From positions 1 through 43,870 of the forward strand of contig JAQCDY010000003.1 in the NCBI GenBank assembly GCA_027729785.1: a DNA stretch of 43,870 bases. Direction: 5' to 3'. This DNA is from Actinomycetota bacterium. GTDB lineage: Bacteria; Actinomycetota; Acidimicrobiia; Acidimicrobiales; Ilumatobacteraceae. The notes beneath the pieces are model-generated. The model searched no databases. It was given only the letters and a program-made list of their open reading frames with translations, and was not told the DNA's origin. Numbering within the stretch: position 1 is the stretch's first letter; each line of letters opens with the position of its first letter. Made by a program: the position numbers and the translations under genes. Positions 41,013 through 43,870 of this stretch are shown one piece after another.

Positions 41013-41089
41013 AGGCGCGAACTGGGGTTCTCTGTGGCGGAGACCGTTCAACAGTCGAATGCCTGCCAACTTGGCGGGTCCGAAAGGAC
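41013..41089 (+). ncRNA. Candidate structured leader RNA of the NlpC/P60 gene
   Basis: Nested complementary segments are seen: AGGC/GCCT (41013-41016 with 41061-41064), ACTG/CAGT (41021-41024 with 41052-41055) and GGTTCTC/GAGACC (41026-41032 with 41040-41045). Downstream, CCTGCC/GGCGGG (41062-41067 with 41073-41078) competes with the first pairing, and GTCC-GAAA-GGAC (41078-41089) closes a GNRA tetraloop around AAAGGA, the likely ribosome-binding site 9 bases before the ATG. Mutually exclusive stems next to a sequestered start suggest a switch. In actinobacteria cell-wall hydrolases often carry ydaO (c-di-AMP) riboswitches, but I cannot match the ydaO consensus here. Confidence 0.35.
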
Positions 41090-41097
41090 AACAAAAC

Positions 41098-41790
41098 ATG
41101 ACACACCGAGTTTCGTATTACCCGAAGTCAGTCAAAGTAACGCTGCGCGCGTTGTTGCTAGCCGGTCTGCTTTCATTGGGCCTGGTGCCAAGCTTGTCGA
41201 TCTTTGGCGTGCTGCACGTTGAAACTGTCGCAGCCAAGCCGATGCCAGCTATTGAGTCGGCGTGGGTGGCGATGCAGGCACAAATCGCATTTGACGCGCT
41301 CGACGCCGCAAGCGAGCTCAGTGCCATTAAGCAACGCGATGTCGCCTCACGCTTGATAAAAAGCATTGCCGTGATCGTGGCTGAGCATCTTGAAATCAGC
41401 AACAAAGAGTTGGAGCGTGCATGGTTGCAGTCGGATCACACGCGACAAAAAGTGCTGTTCGCCGCGTTGACGCAACTGGGTGTGCCATATAAAACAAACG
41501 CCGATCAACCCGGCAAAGCCCTGGACTGCTCGGCGCTGATTAAGTTTGCATGGTCGGGCGCAGGCGTCAATATGCCTCGCGGTTCAGCACAACAATTTGC
41601 GTTCAGTGAACGCATCAAATCAAGCGAGGTGCGTCTTGGCGACTTGGCGTGGTATCCAGGGCACATTTCAATGTCGCTTGGTCTTGAAAATATCGTGATT
41701 CAAGCACCGGCAAGTGGTCGCAACGTTGAGGTGCATCAAATTGACGAGTCACGAGTCAACTGGATACGTTGGGCCGACCCGACTGCATAA
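41098..41790 (+). CDS. Secreted NlpC/P60 family cell-wall hydrolase
   Basis: Cysteine peptidase that cuts peptidoglycan stem peptides. Residues 1-47 look like a long signal peptide (basic start, then LRALLLAGLLSLGLVPSLSIFG, and a VAAKP cleavage-like end). A helical segment (50-115) precedes the catalytic domain at about 116-230: LTQLGVPYKTNADQPGKALD, Cys144 in DCSALIKFAW and His189 in WYPGHISMSLG. The domain lacks an SH3 or other wall-binding module. I use ATG 41098 with AAAGGA upstream; the track start at 41059 lies in the structured leader. The 230 residues are compact. It is divergent from the HTH unit and convergent with the CoxI-type gene. Confidence 0.9.
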   Translation: MTHRVSYYPKSVKVTLRALLLAGLLSLGLVPSLSIFGVLHVETVAAKPMPAIESAWVAMQAQIAFDALDAASELSAIKQRDVASRLIKSIAVIVAEHLEISNKELERAWLQSDHTRQKVLFAALTQLGVPYKTNADQPGKALDCSALIKFAWSGAGVNMPRGSAQQFAFSERIKSSEVRLGDLAWYPGHISMSLGLENIVIQAPASGRNVEVHQIDESRVNWIRWADPTA

Positions 41791-41806
41791 TTTTTTGAAA
41801 CGAAAG

Positions 41807-42607
41807 TTACTTGTGAATTGGACCTTCACTGTTGGCGAGCGACGGAACATTTCGACCAACACGCTTGCCGATGATTTCGGCGCAAATTGAGATCGCCGTT
41901 TCTTCGGGTGTACGCGAACCAATATCTAAACCGATCGGTGACATCAAGCGCGCGAGATCTTGCGATTTCGTCACGCCAACTTCGGCCAGACGCTCAAGTC
42001 GCTTGGCATGAGTCTTGCGACTGCCCATCACGCCGATGTAGCCAACCGAGGTTGCGAGTGCACCTTGTATCGCGGGCACATCGAATTTTGGATCATGCGT
42101 CAAAATGCAGATCGCGTCTCGTGCACCAAGATCGGGGCCGCGCTCTGTTAGCACTGGCGTTGGCCAAGTGACGAGCACTTCGTCTGCCATCGGAAACCTG
42201 CGATGTGTGGCAAACACTTCGCGTGCATCGCAGACCACGACGTAGTAGCCAAGAACTTTTGCCACGCGGGCGAGTGCGGCCGTGAAATCAACCGCTCCAA
42301 AAATAAGCATTTGTGGTGGTGGTGAAAATGATTCGACAAAAACTCGCACCACTGGCGTGTCTTGCAGGTCTTCTGGTGTGACCTGACCCGACGGGCCATA
42401 GTTGCGCACGCTGGTGCGACCCGCTTCGAGTTCGCCAAGTGCATCGCGCGACGAAACCCGGTCAAGTTCTTGGTCGCCAAGAGTGCCAATATTTTCGACG
42501 TTGGGCGAAGTCAACAGGGTTGCACCAAGATTTGGTCCGTCAATCACGGTGAGCAACGCCACAGGTTTGTTTTTACGAATACGATCAGCGAGCGTTGGGT
42601 AAATCAT
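41807..42607 (-). CDS. XdhC/CoxI family protein with Rossmann domain
   Basis: Accessory protein that helps insert sulfurated molybdenum cofactor into xanthine-dehydrogenase-family enzymes such as CO dehydrogenase. Residues 1-65 have a diverged XdhC/CoxI N-terminal region; about 95-245 is the XdhC Rossmann domain (PPPQMLIFGAVDFTAALARVA, VVVCDAREVFATHRRFP, ILTHDPKFDVPAIQGAL, VGYIGVMGSRKTHAKR and the LDIGSRTPEETAISICAEI end). It follows the shorter CoxI-type gene by 10 bases, so two separate genes share what single XdhC proteins combine. Naming them coxF or coxI needs a family comparison. Confidence 0.87.
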   Translation of the reverse strand: MIYPTLADRIRKNKPVALLTVIDGPNLGATLLTSPNVENIGTLGDQELDRVSSRDALGELEAGRTSVRNYGPSGQVTPEDLQDTPVVRVFVESFSPPPQMLIFGAVDFTAALARVAKVLGYYVVVCDAREVFATHRRFPMADEVLVTWPTPVLTERGPDLGARDAICILTHDPKFDVPAIQGALATSVGYIGVMGSRKTHAKRLERLAEVGVTKSQDLARLMSPIGLDIGSRTPEETAISICAEIIGKRVGRNVPSLANSEGPIHK

Positions 42608-42617
42608 TATTTCTCGG

Positions 42618-42935
42618 TCACCAACTCAAAGGCTGAATAAATAGATGCACAACGCCACCGCAAGTTAAGCCAACCGCGAACGCTTCATCGTCTGAATAGC
42701 CGAACTTAACCAGTCGCCCAGGGCTGTCGTTTTTCAAAATTTCTAACGCTTCAGCCACGACGGCACCTTCGACACAGCCACCAGAAACCGAACCGCATAC
42801 TTCGCCGTCTTCGTTGACCGCCATCGCCGCACCAGGGTCGCGTGGCCCCGAGCCTTCGATGTCGACAACCCTTGCCACGGCGATGCGTTTGTGTTGAGCC
42901 CGCCAGCGATCGATGTCACCCAAAATTTCACGCAT
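42618..42935 (-). CDS. Short XdhC/CoxI N-terminal-domain protein
   Basis: A 105-residue protein made of just the XdhC/CoxI domain: VARVVDIEGSGPRDPGAAMAV near 21-41, GSVSGGCVEGAVVAEAL near 48-64 and a GLTCGGVVHLFIQP ending. These Cys-containing blocks (SGGCVEG, LTCGG) form the conserved core associated with cofactor handling. It overlaps the coxE stop region by 8 bases and is followed by the longer XdhC gene, giving coxE - short XdhC - long XdhC. Split XdhC genes are usual in actinobacterial CO-dehydrogenase clusters. Confidence 0.88.
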   Translation of the reverse strand: MREILGDIDRWRAQHKRIAVARVVDIEGSGPRDPGAAMAVNEDGEVCGSVSGGCVEGAVVAEALEILKNDSPGRLVKFGYSDDEAFAVGLTCGGVVHLFIQPLSW

Positions 42936-43851
42936 GTGTAACTGTCTTTCGTCTTTCGTTTGATTCTTTTGAAATCACTTCGGTCAATTCGCGCAGTGCC
43001 TCAAGTGAGTGCCCTTCAACGAAGTCATCAATGTATGGCATCGCCGCCGCCATGCCGCGAGCCAGAGGTGCATAGCCAGGGCTAACTTTCAGCGGATTAA
43101 CCCAGATCACGCGATATGCCACACGTTGCAATCGCAACATTTGTTCTGCTAAAACTTTTGGCTCGCCGCGATCCCAACCATCGGACAGAATCACAAAAAT
43201 TGAACCTCGTGCCAACGAGCCAACGCCCCAGTTGTCGTTGAAGTTTTGCAAGCATTCTCCGAGTCGAGTACCGCCACTCCAGTCTGCAACTTGGGCCGAA
43301 GTTTGGGCGAGAGCACGGTCTGGGTCGCGACTGGTGAGTTCGCGTGTGATCCGAGTCAGGCGAGTGCCGAGTGTGAACGCTTCAACTCGCTGTCTGCCAA
43401 CCACGGCGGCGTGCATAAATCGCAACAGTGCCCGCGCGTATGGTTCCATCGACCCTGAGATATCGAGCAACACAACCAGTCGACGCAATTTGGTGCTCGG
43501 CTCGCGCCAATATCTTTCGATTGGCTCGCCATCGTTTTGTAGCACCGCGCGCATCGTGCGACGAATGTCGTGTCGTGCGCCCTTGCGATTTGTCTTTTGC
43601 AGTCGCAACGACCGCTTTGGTGGCCCCGCGAGTTTCAAACTCGACATAAATTGTTCTGCTTCGCGCAATTCTGTGTCGGTGTATGCGGCGAAATCTTTTT
43701 CGCGCAGTGTTTCAATATTTGAAAAGCGCAAGGCGATCGTATTTTCATCTTCGTTGAGTGTTTCAGTGCTTGAGTCGTCGCTGTTTTCTTCTTCGCTGTC
43801 GATTAATAGTGTCACTGACTCGGTCTGTTGTTCATAACTTGTTGTGTCCAC
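42928..43851 (-). CDS. coxE: CoxE-like protein with von Willebrand A domain
   Basis: Maturation factor of aerobic CO dehydrogenase; CoxE with the AAA+ ATPase CoxD is thought to help assemble the active-site copper-molybdenum centre. The first 70 residues are very acidic. The VWA domain (about 124-300) has the metal-ion site LLDISGSM at 128-135, then SGGTRLGECLQNF and VILSDGWDRGEPKVL, all conserved in CoxE. The start is taken as GTG 43851, but the frame stays open to the right edge, so the gene may begin outside the window. CoxD, and the structural genes coxM, coxS and coxL, are expected beyond the edge. It overlaps the next gene by 8 bases. Confidence 0.87.
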   Translation of the reverse strand: MDTTSYEQQTESVTLLIDSEEENSDDSSTETLNEDENTIALRFSNIETLREKDFAAYTDTELREAEQFMSSLKLAGPPKRSLRLQKTNRKGARHDIRRTMRAVLQNDGEPIERYWREPSTKLRRLVVLLDISGSMEPYARALLRFMHAAVVGRQRVEAFTLGTRLTRITRELTSRDPDRALAQTSAQVADWSGGTRLGECLQNFNDNWGVGSLARGSIFVILSDGWDRGEPKVLAEQMLRLQRVAYRVIWVNPLKVSPGYAPLARGMAAAMPYIDDFVEGHSLEALRELTEVISKESNERRKTVTHA

Positions 43852-43870
43852 GGCGATTAGTTGATCCCAG

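Noticed and set aside
40950-41097. Direct identification of a ydaO (c-di-AMP) riboswitch
   Set aside because: The conserved ydaO blocks near the P1 and GGGTGAATCC regions are not found by eye, so only an unnamed structured leader is reported.
1-43870. CRISPR array, prophage, transposase or toxin-antitoxin pair
   Set aside because: No regularly spaced direct repeats, integrase, transposase or phage structural genes are visible. The XRE gene has no toxin-like partner; its neighbour is mocA.

Overview
The window looks like a chromosomal segment of a free-living actinobacterium, most likely of the class Acidimicrobiia (Ilumatobacteraceae-like, moderate GC of about one half). This is an inference. 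It rests on actinobacterial families (DUF501, DUF2237, FmdB-like protein, CoxG/CoxE/CoxI, an N-acyl-D-amino-acid deacylase-like amidohydrolase, a GlpR/SepX-like membrane protein), on the gene order, and on start codons sitting directly behind TAnnnT boxes, as expected for leaderless transcripts. I see no phage, insertion sequence, CRISPR array or plasmid functions. Genes are densely packed, often with 4-bp stop/start overlaps.

Layout. 1-5 kb: DEAD-box RNA helicase, convergent with leuC-leuD; behind leuC lies an AT-richer DUF2142-type membrane protein. 5-10.6 kb: a hypothetical protein, greA with an overlapping alpha/beta hydrolase, then leuB-ilvE-citramalate synthase. Together with leuCD this supplies shared steps of leucine and isoleucine synthesis, with isoleucine entering through pyruvate and citramalate. 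10.6-14.8 kb: conserved hypotheticals, a VIT1/CCC1-type transporter, gltX-ydcF, and tRNA-Gln and tRNA-Glu separated by a hairpin-rich spacer. 14.8-22.9 kb: MOSC protein, class V aminotransferase, amidohydrolase divergent from coxG, a HisN-like phosphatase, dxs and a PAP2 membrane enzyme. 23-26.6 kb: tldD-tldE-uppP. 26.6-33.6 kb: CpaB/SAF-like protein, cysteine-less FmdB-like protein, galU, a serine hydrolase, a glycolipid-binding-like protein, moeA-moaA-moaC, and a three-helix membrane protein resembling GlpR/SepX. 33.6-37.9 kb: tRNA-Ala, acyl-CoA ligase, PfkB kinase, a hypothetical protein and an enoyl-CoA hydratase. 37.9-40.8 kb: a minus-strand unit HTH-mocA-DUF501-ppx-rimJ. 41-43.9 kb: an NlpC/P60 hydrolase behind a candidate structured leader, then coxE and two CoxI/XdhC-type genes that run in from the right edge.

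Two themes tie the window together. First, molybdenum-cofactor synthesis (moeA, moaA, moaC, mocA, MOSC) and insertion (XdhC/CoxI, CoxE, CoxG) point to an aerobic CO-dehydrogenase-type molybdenum hydroxylase whose structural genes are probably just beyond the right edge. Second, the galU-moeA-...-GlpR/SepX-like order with rimJ nearby recalls the actinobacterial Glp-GlpR cell-division module, in which a MoeA/gephyrin-like protein partners a small membrane receptor. Here that module appears interleaved with genuine cofactor genes. This is the most interesting biology I could find; the other leads are the NlpC/P60 leader RNA and the hairpin array between the tRNAs.
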